A DNA stretch of 64,000 bases. Origin: Croceibacterium_B sp963811255 (GTDB taxonomy: Bacteria; Pseudomonadota; Alphaproteobacteria; Sphingomonadales; Sphingomonadaceae). The position numbers and the translations under genes are program-made. The stretch lies in the NCBI GenBank assembly GCA_963811255.1, contig CAWEQI010000003.1, positions 1 to 64,000 on the forward strand. The letters run 5' to 3'. Of the stretch, positions 34,668 through 45,271 are shown piece after piece. Positions within the stretch are counted from its first letter, which is position 1, and each line of letters starts with the position of its first letter. The notes under the pieces are model-generated. The model had not been told where the DNA came from. It saw nothing but the letters and a program-made list of their open reading frames with translations, and did not search any database.

Positions 34668-36038
34668 ATGGCGAGCGAAGCGATCAGCCCGGAGGCAGCG
34701 GTCGAGTTGGCACCACCGTCGGCCGAACCATTCCCGGCCAAAGCGGCCGCCTGGTATGCAGTGTGGATGATTGCGCTGGCCAATGCGCTCGACGCGGTCG
34801 ATCGTGGCGGCATCTCGTTGCTGATCGAGCCGATGAAGCGCGACCTGCACATTTCCGATACCGAGATCAGCCTGCTGACCGGCGCCGCGTTCTCGCTGTT
34901 CTACGGCTGCATCGGGCTGCCGCTGTCGCGTCTGGCCGACACCCGCAATCGCAAGCGGATCATCGGCAGCGTGATGATGATCTGGAGCGTGGCGACCGGG
35001 GCGATCGCTTTCGTCCAGGGTTTTGGGTCGCTGTTCGCGATGCGCGGCGTCACGGGATCCGCCGTGTCGCTCAAGGGGCCCAACGGGTTGTCGATGATTT
35101 CCGATGTCGTGCCGCGGGAAAAGCTGCCGACGGCGATGGCGATCTACAACGGCGGTGTTTCGATCGGCGCGGGGTTCACCAGCATCATCGTCGGCCTGCT
35201 GCTCGGCTGGCTCGGCGGCAAGGTGTTCGATGTGTTCGGCTTTGCGCTGAAGGACTGGCAGATGGTGTTCCTGATCATCGGCACGCCCGGCGCGATCCTC
35301 GGGCTGATTTTCCTCCTTACCGTGCGCGAGCCGCCGCGGCGCGGGCGCGCGACGAGCATGCGTCTGCCGATCCTCGACGTATTTCGGTATTTCTGGAGCG
35401 AGAAGGCGATCTATCTCCCCTTCATTGTCGGTTCGGCGCTGCTGCAGATCGAAGCCTACGGGGTGCTCAGCTGGCGCTTTCCGTTCTTCAGCCGCACCTT
35501 CGGCTGGGGCCCGGCGTTCGTCGGCCCGCTGATGGGCTATGTTACGCTGGCGCTGACGCCGCTCGGCCTCGGACTCGGCGCGTGGCTCGGCGAGGTGTGG
35601 GAGCGGCGCGGGGACGCCGGAGCGATGATCAAGCTGTCGATCCTCGGCTCGTGCCTGAGCCTGCCGTTGACGATCGCCTCGCTGCTGGTGCCGAATCCGT
35701 GGTGGTCGTTCGGCCTGCAGACCGCATGGATCGTCGCCATCGGAATCTCCGCGCCGGGCGCCGTCGCCGCCTTGCAGAACGTCACGCCGAACCAGTTCAG
35801 GGGCCAGATAAGCGCGCTTTACCTGTTCACCATCGGCGTCATCGGCGGCGGGGTCGGGCCGACGGTCGTCGCCCTCGTCACCGATTACGTTTTCAAGGAC
35901 GAGGCGATGCTGCGCTATTCGATGGTGTTGGTGACGGTGCTGTTCGGCGCCGCCGGACTGTGGCTCAAGTTCGTCTGCCTGGCGCCGTACAAGGAGCGGG
36001 TCGGGCGGCTCATCGCCAGCGAGCGAGGCGCCGCCTGA
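34668..36038 (+). CDS. MFS transporter, Spinster-like
   Basis: Inner-membrane carrier of about 456 aa with twelve helices. The first helix reads AVWMIALANALDAVDRGGIS, and helices 2-3 hold FSLFYGCIGLPLSRLADTRN, the pattern of Spinster-type MFS proteins often seen in sphingomonad catabolic regions. No substrate can be read. GGGGAGAG lies about 6-10 bp before the ATG at 34668, which I prefer over the ATG at 34662. It stands alone between repeats and a hypothetical gene. Confidence 0.82.
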   Translation: MASEAISPEAAVELAPPSAEPFPAKAAAWYAVWMIALANALDAVDRGGISLLIEPMKRDLHISDTEISLLTGAAFSLFYGCIGLPLSRLADTRNRKRIIGSVMMIWSVATGAIAFVQGFGSLFAMRGVTGSAVSLKGPNGLSMISDVVPREKLPTAMAIYNGGVSIGAGFTSIIVGLLLGWLGGKVFDVFGFALKDWQMVFLIIGTPGAILGLIFLLTVREPPRRGRATSMRLPILDVFRYFWSEKAIYLPFIVGSALLQIEAYGVLSWRFPFFSRTFGWGPAFVGPLMGYVTLALTPLGLGLGAWLGEVWERRGDAGAMIKLSILGSCLSLPLTIASLLVPNPWWSFGLQTAWIVAIGISAPGAVAALQNVTPNQFRGQISALYLFTIGVIGGGVGPTVVALVTDYVFKDEAMLRYSMVLVTVLFGAAGLWLKFVCLAPYKERVGRLIASERGAA

Positions 36039-36168
36039 AGGGCGCGACTCCGCGGATCGCCGCACGGGGATGGGCGTTCACCGCAAAGCGCGGCTCCGCC
36101 GACAACCGAACGCTAACATAAGTCGTTTGGGCGGATGACGGCTGGGGCTCGAAAGTGAGGAGTTCCCG

Positions 36169-36753
36169 ATGCAACCTGTCAACACGATCGTCTGGGTGCT
36201 GGTCGGCGTCGTCATCGTCCTGGCGCTCATCGCGTACTTCATCTACCGCCAGCGCCGCACCGCGAGGCTGCGCGAGCATTTCGGCGACGAATACGACCGC
36301 ACCGTCGATGTCGCCGGCGGCCGCGCCAAGGCCGAAGCCGCGCTGCACGAGCGCGAAGAGCGCGTGGCCAGGCTCGACATCCGTCCGCTGACGGAGCGCG
36401 AGCGGATCGAATTCAGCCGCGAGTGGCGCGACGTCAAAGCGGTGTTCGTCGAAAGCCCGGCCGAGGCCGTGCTTCATGCCGATCGCCTGCTGGCGAAAAT
36501 CATGACCGCGCGCGGCTATCCGATGGCCGACTTCGACCGCCGCTACGAGGACCTGACGGTCGATCACGGTGAGGTCGCCCGGCACTATCGCGAAGGTCAC
36601 GATCTGGCGATGCGGCAAGGCCGCGGCGAGGCGACGACCGAGGACTTGCGCCAGGCGATGATCCACTTCGAGGCGCTGTTCGACGATCTGGTCAACGAAG
36701 TACCCGAGGATGACGACGCTCGACCAGTCAGGAGCCCCGAGCGCACGCGCTAG
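36169..36753 (+). CDS. Conserved membrane-anchored protein of unknown function
   Basis: Protein of 194 aa with one N-terminal membrane helix (IVWVLVGVVIVLALIAYFIY) and a charged, mostly helical cytoplasmic or periplasmic part: RLREHFGDEYDRTV, LDIRPLTERERIEF, RGYPMADFDRRYEDLTVDH. This combination is a conserved hypothetical family in alphaproteobacteria and actinobacteria; I know of no assigned function. The 3' end is convergent with gyrB, 16 bp apart. Confidence 0.75.
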   Translation: MQPVNTIVWVLVGVVIVLALIAYFIYRQRRTARLREHFGDEYDRTVDVAGGRAKAEAALHEREERVARLDIRPLTERERIEFSREWRDVKAVFVESPAEAVLHADRLLAKIMTARGYPMADFDRRYEDLTVDHGEVARHYREGHDLAMRQGRGEATTEDLRQAMIHFEALFDDLVNEVPEDDDARPVRSPERTR

Positions 36754-36769
36754 CGCTGGGCCCCTTCGG

Positions 36770-39283
36770 CTACACGTCGAGATTGGCCACGTTGAGCGCG
36801 TTGTCCTGAATGAATTCGCGGCGCGGCTCGACCACATCGCCCATCAGCCGGATGAAGATCTCGTCGGTGACGTCGGCGTCCTCGACCTTGACCTGCAGCA
36901 GCGCGCGGTTCTCCGGGTCGAGGGTAGTCTCCCACAGCTGCTCGGCGTTCATCTCGCCGAGGCCCTTGTAGCGGCTGATGGCGAGACCCTTGCGGCCGGC
37001 GGCGAGCACGGCGTCGAGCAGTTCGGTCGGCCGGGTGATCGCGCCTTCGCGGGCGACCGGCGCTTCGGTCTCCTCGCCTTCCTCCGTCTCGACCGTTTCC
37101 GGCTCCGGCTCCGGCTCGGCGCCGGCGCGGACCAGGCGGGCGGGGGCCGAATAGACTTCCAGATGCTCCTTCGCCACGCGGTGCAGCTTGCGCGCCTCCG
37201 CGCTGGTCATGAAGCTCGCCTCGATCAGGTGGGCGTCGGTCACCCCGCGCCACACGCGGTCGAGGCGCACCGCACCGTCGGGTGAAAGGCTGGCGCTCCA
37301 CGTCGCTTCGGGATCGCCCATCGCCAGCCGCGCGGCGGCGCGGTCGAGCGCCTCCTGCCGACCCTTGCGGTCGAGCGACGGGTCGAGCGCGCCGGCGACC
37401 GCCATCTGCTCGATCACCGTGGGATCGTAGCGCCGCGGGGCGAAGGCGATCAGGTTCCTCAGGCGCAGCGCGTGCTCGACCAAGGCGCGCAGCTCGTTGT
37501 CGGCCCGCGCCCCGCCCGCCGCTTCGAGCACCCGGCCCTGCAGCCCGGTATCGACCAGGTAGCGGTCGAGCGCACCCTGATCCTTGAGATAGACTTCGCT
37601 GCGCCCCTTGCCAACTTTGAACAGCGGCGGCTGAGCGATGTACAGGTGCCCCGCCTTGATGATCTCCGGCATCTGCCGCTGGAAGAACGTCAGCAGCAGG
37701 GTGCGGATGTGCGCCCCATCCACGTCGGCGTCGGTCATGATGACGATCTTGTGGTACCTGAGCTTCGTCAGGTCGAATTCGTCGCGCAGGCCGGTGCCCA
37801 TCGCCTGGATCAGCGTGCCGACCTCTTTCGAACTGATGATCCGGTCGAACCGCGCGCGCTCGACGTTGAGGATCTTGCCCCTGAGCGGCAGGATCGCCTG
37901 GTACTGGCTGTCGCGTCCGCTTTTGGCCGAGCCGCCGGCGGAATCGCCCTCGACCAGGAACAGCTCGCTCAGCGCCGGATCGCGCTCGCGGCAGTCGGAA
38001 AGCTTGCCCGGCAGGCTGGCGATGTCGAGCGCGCCCTTGCGCCGGGTCAACTCGCGTGCCTTGCGCGCGGCCTCGCGCGCCGCGGCGGCGTCGATGATCT
38101 TTTGGATAATCGTCTTGGCGTCGGCGGGATTCTCCTCGAGCCACTCGTTCATCTTGTCGCCCATCAGGCTTTCGAGCGGCTGGCGCACTTCGGAGCTGAC
38201 CAGCTTGTCTTTGGTCTGGCTCGAGAACTTGGGGTCGGGCAGCTTGACGCTGACGATCGCCGTCAGGCCTTCGCGCATGTCCTCGCCGGTCAGGCCGACC
38301 TTTTCCTTCTTCATCAGTCCCGAGCGCTCGGCGTAGGCATTGACCGTGCGCGTGAGCGCCGCGCGGAAGGCGGCGAGGTGGGTGCCGCCGTCACGCTGGG
38401 GAATGTTGTTGGTAAAGCAGAGGACGTTCTCGTAGTACGAATCGTTCCATTCGAGCGCGACGTCGATGCCGATGCCCTCGCGCTCGGCCGAGATGGCGAT
38501 CGGCTCGGCGACCAGCGCCACCTTGTTGCGGTCGAGATATTTCACGAATGCGGCGATGCCGCCTTCGTAGAACAGGTCGTGCTCCTCGGTTTCCTCGTGC
38601 CGTCTGTCGCGCAGCAGGATGTGCACGCCCGAATTGAGGAAGGCGAGCTCGCGATAGCGGTGCTCGAGCTTCTCGAAATCGAACTCTGTGACGTTCTTGA
38701 ACGTGTCGGAGGACGGCATGAACGTGACGCGGGTGCCGGTCTTGTCCTCCGGCACCTGGCCGGTCACCTTCAGCGGCTCGACGGTGTTGCCGTGCTCGAA
38801 GCGCATCCAGTGCTCCTGGCCGTCACGCCAGATGGTCAGCTCGAGCCATTCGGACAGCGCGTTGACCACGCTCACGCCGACGCCGTGGAGACCGCCCGAG
38901 ACCTTGTAGGCGTTATCGTCGCTGGTGTTCTCGAACTTTCCGCCGGCATGGAGCTGGGTCATGATGACCTCGGCCGCCGAAACGCCTTCGCCCTGGTGAA
39001 TGTCGGTCGGGATGCCGCGGCCGTTGTCTTCGACACTGACCGAGCCGTCGGGATTCAATTCGATCAACACCAGGTCGCAATGGCCGGCGAGCGCCTCGTC
39101 GATCGCGTTATCCGATACCTCGAACACCATGTGGTGCAGGCCAGACCCGTCGTCGGTGTCGCCGATGTACATTCCCGGCCGCTTGCGCACCGCGTCGAGG
39201 CCCTTGAGGACCTTGATGCTCTCGGCGCCGTATCCGTTTTTCTTCGGGGTTTCGGCGGTAGGTTCTGTGGGGGTCTCGTCCAT
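36770..39283 (-). CDS. gyrB: DNA gyrase subunit B
   Basis: ATPase subunit of gyrase, which introduces negative supercoils (837 aa with this start). The GHKL ATPase has VFEVSDNAIDEALAGHCD and GGLHGVGVSVVNALSEW. The toprim metal motifs are LFLVEGDSAGGSAKSGRD and VIMTDADVDGAHI. The C-terminal part has ISRYKGLGEMNAEQLWETT and ends in NVANLDV. An acidic stretch (EPEPEPETVETEEGEETEAP) lies between toprim insert and tail. Starts at 39283, 39289 or 39292 are all possible; none has a good ribosome-binding site. It is not next to dnaA, dnaN or recF here. Confidence 0.97.
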   Translation of the reverse strand: MDETPTEPTAETPKKNGYGAESIKVLKGLDAVRKRPGMYIGDTDDGSGLHHMVFEVSDNAIDEALAGHCDLVLIELNPDGSVSVEDNGRGIPTDIHQGEGVSAAEVIMTQLHAGGKFENTSDDNAYKVSGGLHGVGVSVVNALSEWLELTIWRDGQEHWMRFEHGNTVEPLKVTGQVPEDKTGTRVTFMPSSDTFKNVTEFDFEKLEHRYRELAFLNSGVHILLRDRRHEETEEHDLFYEGGIAAFVKYLDRNKVALVAEPIAISAEREGIGIDVALEWNDSYYENVLCFTNNIPQRDGGTHLAAFRAALTRTVNAYAERSGLMKKEKVGLTGEDMREGLTAIVSVKLPDPKFSSQTKDKLVSSEVRQPLESLMGDKMNEWLEENPADAKTIIQKIIDAAAAREAARKARELTRRKGALDIASLPGKLSDCRERDPALSELFLVEGDSAGGSAKSGRDSQYQAILPLRGKILNVERARFDRIISSKEVGTLIQAMGTGLRDEFDLTKLRYHKIVIMTDADVDGAHIRTLLLTFFQRQMPEIIKAGHLYIAQPPLFKVGKGRSEVYLKDQGALDRYLVDTGLQGRVLEAAGGARADNELRALVEHALRLRNLIAFAPRRYDPTVIEQMAVAGALDPSLDRKGRQEALDRAAARLAMGDPEATWSASLSPDGAVRLDRVWRGVTDAHLIEASFMTSAEARKLHRVAKEHLEVYSAPARLVRAGAEPEPEPETVETEEGEETEAPVAREGAITRPTELLDAVLAAGRKGLAISRYKGLGEMNAEQLWETTLDPENRALLQVKVEDADVTDEIFIRLMGDVVEPRREFIQDNALNVANLDV

Positions 39284-39471
39284 GACCATCATATAGGGAT
39301 TGAAGGGGTGTTTCGGAACCCTTGTGCACCCCTTCCATCCACAAGCCCGTTCCATCGCCGAACGCCGGTTTTCCGCGGCTTCGGGACTGCTGACCGCCCA
39401 CTCGCGGCGGAACGCCGGCCGCTTCCGAGGGTTGTTCAGCATTGTAGATCGACGGCGCAAGCGAGGAGAAA

Positions 39472-40023
39472 TTGGCGCAGGTTGCGGAACCGGGGAAGGC
39501 GAAACCGCAAATGGCGCTGCCGGAAGGCATCTCGCAGGAGCACGTGGAGGGGAAGCCGGGAATGCTGCGCGGCTTCCTGCCGGTCTTCATCCTCGGTGCG
39601 CTGCTGCTCGCTGCCATGCTGGGCCTTTTCGGCGGAGGGCATGACCCGACCGTTTCCGCCGAAGGGAGAGTGGCGAAGATTTCGGTCACCGCGCCGCAAA
39701 AAATACGCAACGGGGAGTTCTTCGAGATCGACATCGTCGTGTCGGCGCGGCGGCCGATCGCCAAGCCGGTAGTGGCGATTTCGAGCGGATACCTGTTCGA
39801 CGTCACCGTCAACACGCACATTCCCGAGCCCAAGGACATGGGGTTCGAGGATGGCCAGTTCAGGCTCGAGTATCCGGCGATGAAAGCCGGCGACCAGCTA
39901 TTGGTGAAGCTTGACGGTCAGGTGAACCCGACGCTCGTCGGCCAGAACTCGGGCCAGGTTTCGGTTCTCGACGACAAGACGCCGCTCGTTCGGCGTCCCG
40001 TCCATCTGTGGGTCTATCCCTGA
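39472..40023 (+). CDS. Membrane-anchored extracytoplasmic protein upstream of DUF421
   Basis: Protein of 183 aa: short cytoplasmic N-terminus, one helix (GFLPVFILGALLLAAMLGLF), then a beta-rich domain outside the membrane (RVAKISVTAPQKIRNGEFFE; RPIAKPVVAISSGYLFDVTV) that looks immunoglobulin-like. No match is recognised. The start is TTG at 39472, chosen because GAGGAGAA lies 2-9 bp upstream and no ATG precedes the helix except at residue 14. The stop overlaps the DUF421 start (TGATG), so the pair is co-translated and probably works as one membrane complex. Confidence 0.65.
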   Translation: MAQVAEPGKAKPQMALPEGISQEHVEGKPGMLRGFLPVFILGALLLAAMLGLFGGGHDPTVSAEGRVAKISVTAPQKIRNGEFFEIDIVVSARRPIAKPVVAISSGYLFDVTVNTHIPEPKDMGFEDGQFRLEYPAMKAGDQLLVKLDGQVNPTLVGQNSGQVSVLDDKTPLVRRPVHLWVYP

Positions 40024-40514
40024 TGGATATCGTCCTGCGCGCCACTTTCATGTTCGCGGCGATCTTCCTGCTGCTGCGCCTGCTCGGCAAGCGCGAGTTG
40101 GCGGAAATGACCCCGTTCGAGATGGTCCTACTGGTGGTCGTCGGCGATCTGATCCAGCAGGGAGTCACCCACAACGACTTCAGCGTGACCGGCGCCACCC
40201 TTGCGATCTGCACGTTCGCGTTCTGGGCGCTGATCCTGAATTGGATCAGCTATTACTGGCCGCGCGCCGAGCGGTTCATCGATGGCCAGCCGCAGGTCGT
40301 GGTGAGGCATGGGCAGCTGGTGGAACCCAACATGCGCCGCAACCGGCTGACGCGCTCGGAAGTGGAAAGCGAAATGCGCCAGGCAGGCATAGCCCGGCTC
40401 GACGACATCGCGTGGGCGATCCTCGAGAACGACGGCAAGATCAGCTTCATCGGCCGGCAGCCGGGCGGCAAGGCACACCGCACGGACAACGAGAAGGAGT
40501 TGAAGCCGGGCTGA
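40023..40514 (+). CDS. DUF421 (YetF-like) membrane protein
   Basis: Protein of 163 aa with three N-terminal hydrophobic segments (MDIVLRATFMFAAIFLLLRL; FEMVLLVVVGDLIQQGVT; LAICTFAFWALILNWISY) and the family loop GKRELAEMTPFE. The soluble C-terminus has QVVVRHGQLVEPNMRRNRLT and RLDDIAWAILENDGKISFI. DUF421/YetF proteins are widespread; some affect spore or stress physiology in Bacillus, but no general function is known. Translationally coupled to the anchored protein before it. Confidence 0.87.
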   Translation: MDIVLRATFMFAAIFLLLRLLGKRELAEMTPFEMVLLVVVGDLIQQGVTHNDFSVTGATLAICTFAFWALILNWISYYWPRAERFIDGQPQVVVRHGQLVEPNMRRNRLTRSEVESEMRQAGIARLDDIAWAILENDGKISFIGRQPGGKAHRTDNEKELKPG

Positions 40515-40639
40515 AGGCGTGCGGCGGCGAACAGGTTTCGGGAAGTTTGCCGGCTGGGGACGGGGGGTGGGGGGAGAGGTGTCCACCAGCCGGCTTGAGC
40601 GGGCAAATAGGGTTGCGCGGCGCTCACCACAAATGAGAA

Positions 40640-40684
40640 AACCGCCACGGGTGTTGCTACATTTGCAACACTCGTGGTGGCGGA
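40640..40684. other. Strong stem-loop in the guaA leader
   Basis: CCGCCACGGGTGTTGC, a short loop around ACATT, and GCAACACTCGTGGTGGCGG form a long, slightly imperfect hairpin about 125 bp before the guaA start. No T-run follows, so a simple terminator is unlikely for +; it could end transcription of DUF421 or act in the guaA leader. Otherwise the 40515-40809 spacer holds no gene I can support. Confidence 0.6.
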
Positions 40685-40809
40685 TTTCGGGGGATTTCTC
40701 GGCAGAGTTCGAACCTGAACAAATTGAAAGACTCTTGCTTGTCTTGCAACTGTCGCCGCCGGGGCTGGGCTTGCTTTACAGTCCAGGGCGGCGCCCCTAT
40801 CGCTCCGCC

Positions 40810-42384
<1,575 letters not shown>

Positions 42385-42388
42385 CGCT

Positions 42389-42769
42389 ATGCACCGTTCA
42401 CGCATCAACGGCATCCTGATCGACTGCAACGTCGACGACATCGGCGCGGCGGCGGAGTTTTGGGCCGGTGCGCTCGGCCGACCGGTCGATCCCGATCATC
42501 CCGGGACCAAGGGCAATTACGTCATGCTCGAAACCCCGCCTGGCGAGTGGAGCGTGCAGATCCAGAAGGTCGAGCACGAGAGCCGCGTGCACATCGATAT
42601 CGAGACGGACGACATCGCCGCCGAGGTCGCCCGGCTCGAGAAGCTCGGTGCGACGATCGACACGCGGATGGAGCGCTGGGTCGTCATGCGCGCGCCGAGC
42701 GGCCAGCGCTTCTGCATCGTGCGAGACCAGCGCGACGGATTCCCCAAGGGCGCGACGACCTGGGATTAG
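42389..42769 (+). CDS. VOC-fold (glyoxalase-like) protein
   Basis: Protein of 126 aa with the vicinal-oxygen-chelate pattern: GILIDCNVDDIGAAAEFWAG, VMLETPPGEWSVQIQKVEH, HIDIETDDIAAEVARLEKLG and APSGQRFCIV. It fits the glyoxalase/bleomycin-resistance-like group of uncharacterised single-domain proteins. It follows guaA by 4 bp on the same strand and may be expressed with it. Metal ligands are not obvious enough to propose a reaction. Confidence 0.8.
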   Translation: MHRSRINGILIDCNVDDIGAAAEFWAGALGRPVDPDHPGTKGNYVMLETPPGEWSVQIQKVEHESRVHIDIETDDIAAEVARLEKLGATIDTRMERWVVMRAPSGQRFCIVRDQRDGFPKGATTWD

Positions 42770-42816
42770 GTGCTCCCCCTTGCCCTGAGCTGCCCGCTCG
42801 CCCAGATTGGCGAACC

Positions 42817-44328
42817 ATGAAGATCGCAACCATAGCCTTGGCGCTCGCGCTGTCCGTCGCTGTGACGGGCTGCCAGAAAGCCGAAACGCCCTCTGCAACC
42901 ACCCAGGCCACGAAGATCGCCTGGCGCGAAGGCGATGTCGCCGACGCCCTTGCCGAGGCCAAGGAAAGCGGCAAGCCGGCGCTGCTTTATTGGGGCGCGG
43001 TGTGGTGCCCGCCATGCAACCAGATGAAGTCGAGTCTGTTCCGCGACCCCGGCTTCATCCGCGAGACGCAGAACTTCATCCCGGTCTATCTCGACGGCGA
43101 CAGCAAGGGCGCACAGCAGTGGGGCGAACGGTTCGGCATCAGCGGCTATCCGACGGTGATCGTGCTGCGCCCCGACGGGACCGAGATCACCCGCATCTCC
43201 AGTGCGACGATGGCCTCGCAGCTGCCCGGCCTGCTCAAGACCGCGGCCGGGCGGACGACCTCGGCCGACGACCTGCTGGCGAAAGCCAAGGCCGATCCTT
43301 CGCAACTGACCGCCGAAGACTGGCAGTTGCTGGCGGATTTCGACTGGCGCGACGATCCCAAGCACTTCCGCGATCCGACGACGGCCGTGCCGCTGCTCGA
43401 CACCCTGGCCAAGGCCGCGCCCACGGCGGCGGAGCAGCGACGCTTTGCGCTGCTGGCGGTGGTGATGGGCGCCGGCGACGACGGTAAGCTGACAACGGCG
43501 CAGCAGGCGCGCCTCGAGAATGTTCTGCCGCCAATCCTCGCCAATGCCGCGGAAACGAAGGCCAATCGGCAGGAACTCGAAGTCGACGTTCCGCCGATGA
43601 TCGCCGCGCTGCCGAACGTCCAGCTGCGTCAAACGCTCGGGCAATCGCTGATCGCCGCGGCGGACTCGCTCTACGGCGACACCAGCCTGCCGATCGGCGA
43701 CCGGGTTGATGCGACGATGGCCGAGGTCAAGCTGGCGAACGCCGAAGGCAAGGTCCCGCCCGGGCTGCTCGCCAAAGTTCAGGCCCGGGCCCGCTGGGCC
43801 GACGCCAACGCCAAGGACAAGATGACCCGCCAGGGCGTGATCGACGACGCGGCCTACCTGCTGTTCGACGCCGGCGATCACGCCGGGGCGAAGAAGCTCG
43901 AGACGGCCGAACTCAAGCGCACCGACGAACCCTATTACTACATGAGCAGCCTGTCCGACTTCGCCGAGAAGGAGGGTGACAAGGCGGGTGCGATCGCCTG
44001 GGCGCGCAAGGCCTACGAAACCTCGGAAGGGCCGGCCACGCGCGTGCAGTGGGCGATCCTCTATTCCAAGGCCGTGCTGCGCAACGCCCCGAACGACAAG
44101 GCCCAGGTCGCCAAGGCGGCCAATGCCGTGCTCGACGAGCTCGGCAAGACGCCTGACAGCTACTATCAGCGCACCCGGGTCAAGGTCGCCGACTGGGGCG
44201 ACAAGCTGCGCGCCTGGAGCGCCGCGCATGATGGTGATGAAGTGCTGGCATCCCTGCGCACCCGCATGGACGCCGTTTGCGGCAAGCAGGGCGCCCAGGC
44301 CGACACCTGCCGCCAATGGCTCGCCTGA
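42817..44328 (+). CDS. Thioredoxin-domain lipoprotein with helical repeat C-terminus
   Basis: Exported lipoprotein of 503 aa: signal MKIATIALALALSVAVTGC with lipidated Cys19. Residues 32-150 form a thioredoxin fold with active site AVWCPPCNQMKSSLF (C64-P-P-C67), RFGISGYPTVIVLRPDG holding the cis-proline, as in DsbD-gamma or thioredoxin_7 proteins. The remaining 350 residues are alpha-helical and alanine-rich with TPR-like character (KADPSQLTAEDWQLLADFD; SLSDFAEKEGDKAGAIAWAR). Probably a periplasmic disulfide reductase or chaperone. It is convergent with the alternative oxidase gene. Confidence 0.82.
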   Translation: MKIATIALALALSVAVTGCQKAETPSATTQATKIAWREGDVADALAEAKESGKPALLYWGAVWCPPCNQMKSSLFRDPGFIRETQNFIPVYLDGDSKGAQQWGERFGISGYPTVIVLRPDGTEITRISSATMASQLPGLLKTAAGRTTSADDLLAKAKADPSQLTAEDWQLLADFDWRDDPKHFRDPTTAVPLLDTLAKAAPTAAEQRRFALLAVVMGAGDDGKLTTAQQARLENVLPPILANAAETKANRQELEVDVPPMIAALPNVQLRQTLGQSLIAAADSLYGDTSLPIGDRVDATMAEVKLANAEGKVPPGLLAKVQARARWADANAKDKMTRQGVIDDAAYLLFDAGDHAGAKKLETAELKRTDEPYYYMSSLSDFAEKEGDKAGAIAWARKAYETSEGPATRVQWAILYSKAVLRNAPNDKAQVAKAANAVLDELGKTPDSYYQRTRVKVADWGDKLRAWSAAHDGDEVLASLRTRMDAVCGKQGAQADTCRQWLA

Positions 44329-44350
44329 GCGAATAGCAGGAGGCGAGGGC

Positions 44351-44379
44351 CTCTGCGCCCCCGCACAGGGAGCGCAGAG
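44351..44379. terminator. Possible bidirectional terminator between convergent genes
   Basis: CTCTGCGC (44351-44358) and GCGCAGAG (44372-44379) form a perfect 8-bp stem with a 13-base loop between the convergent thioredoxin-lipoprotein and alternative oxidase genes. No clear T-run on either side. Confidence 0.4.
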
Positions 44380-44392
44380 ATGCGAGGCGGTC

Positions 44393-45079
44393 CTACGCAG
44401 CCATTCGAGTGTCGGTCGCGTGCTCGGGATAGGCGGCCGCTTCCCTTTCCGGCGTAGCGCCGGTCAGCTCGCTGGCGAAGCCGTGATTGACGTCGCGGTG
44501 ATGCGCTTCGTCGGCGCGGACCACCAGCACCACGTCGCGCAGCGTCGCGTCGTCCGGCAGCTTCCAGTACCGGCGAGCGATCGTCGGCGCCGGCACGTTG
44601 GGGCTGCGGCCCTCGTCGATTTCCTTGAGGTACAGCGTGTAGCTGATCACCGCCTCTTCCTCGAAGTAGCCGACGATGCGGTGGGCCGTTTTCGGGCTGA
44701 CGAGATAGAGTGCGAAGAAGGCGAGGTAAAACACCCACTGCACTGCGAGGATGACCAGCCTTTCGAACAGAGTCGGTTGCGCCACTTCGACGAACGTCAT
44801 CAGGTGCATGCGCTCGTTCTCCGCTTCCTCCATCAGCGTGCGGATCCAGCCCCTGTCGTCGCACATGCGCCGTAGGCACTTCAGGTGATTGATGGTGGCG
44901 CCGACCATGCCGGGTACGGCGGCCACGGTCTCGAGAACGATGGCGCGGTGGCCGTACCGCTTGGCGAAGAACGTGTCGGCGCAGAAGCGCAGCATCTTGG
45001 TGAAGCCGAGGGCAAACCGGTCGCGCATGTCGCGCGGCTGGTGATGGACCGCCGTATCGACGAGGGGAATCTGGGTCAT
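44393..45079 (-). CDS. aox: Alternative oxidase (cyanide-resistant quinol oxidase)
   Basis: Di-iron quinol oxidase (228 aa) that passes electrons from ubiquinol to oxygen without pumping protons, at the cytoplasmic face of the inner membrane. The helix bundle ligands are visible: IVLETVAAVPGMVGA (first Glu), LMEEAENERMHLMTF (Glu and ExxH), GYFEEEAVISYTLYL (Glu) and VRADEAHHRDVNH (ExxH). Hydrophobic segments ATINHL and WVFYLAFFALYLV match the membrane-anchoring helices. It is a close bacterial counterpart of plant and fungal AOX, known from Novosphingobium and other alphaproteobacteria. Monocistronic; no nitric-oxide regulator is adjacent. Confidence 0.93.
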   Translation of the reverse strand: MTQIPLVDTAVHHQPRDMRDRFALGFTKMLRFCADTFFAKRYGHRAIVLETVAAVPGMVGATINHLKCLRRMCDDRGWIRTLMEEAENERMHLMTFVEVAQPTLFERLVILAVQWVFYLAFFALYLVSPKTAHRIVGYFEEEAVISYTLYLKEIDEGRSPNVPAPTIARRYWKLPDDATLRDVVLVVRADEAHHRDVNHGFASELTGATPEREAAAYPEHATDTRMAA

Positions 45080-45271
45080 TGTAGCGTGCTCCTGTAAAGC
45101 GGTCGGGCCAGCCTGTGCGGCAATCGCCGCCGTGTGCGCGACGATATCCCGTCCGCGTGCGCCCGCCTCCGATGGCGGCCATATGTGCCCGATAAGCCGC
45201 TGTTTGGATGCGTAATTTTCCCAGGGATGACGGAACCGGCAAGCGGCCGCTTCGTCGCCGCCGCGCGGGCG

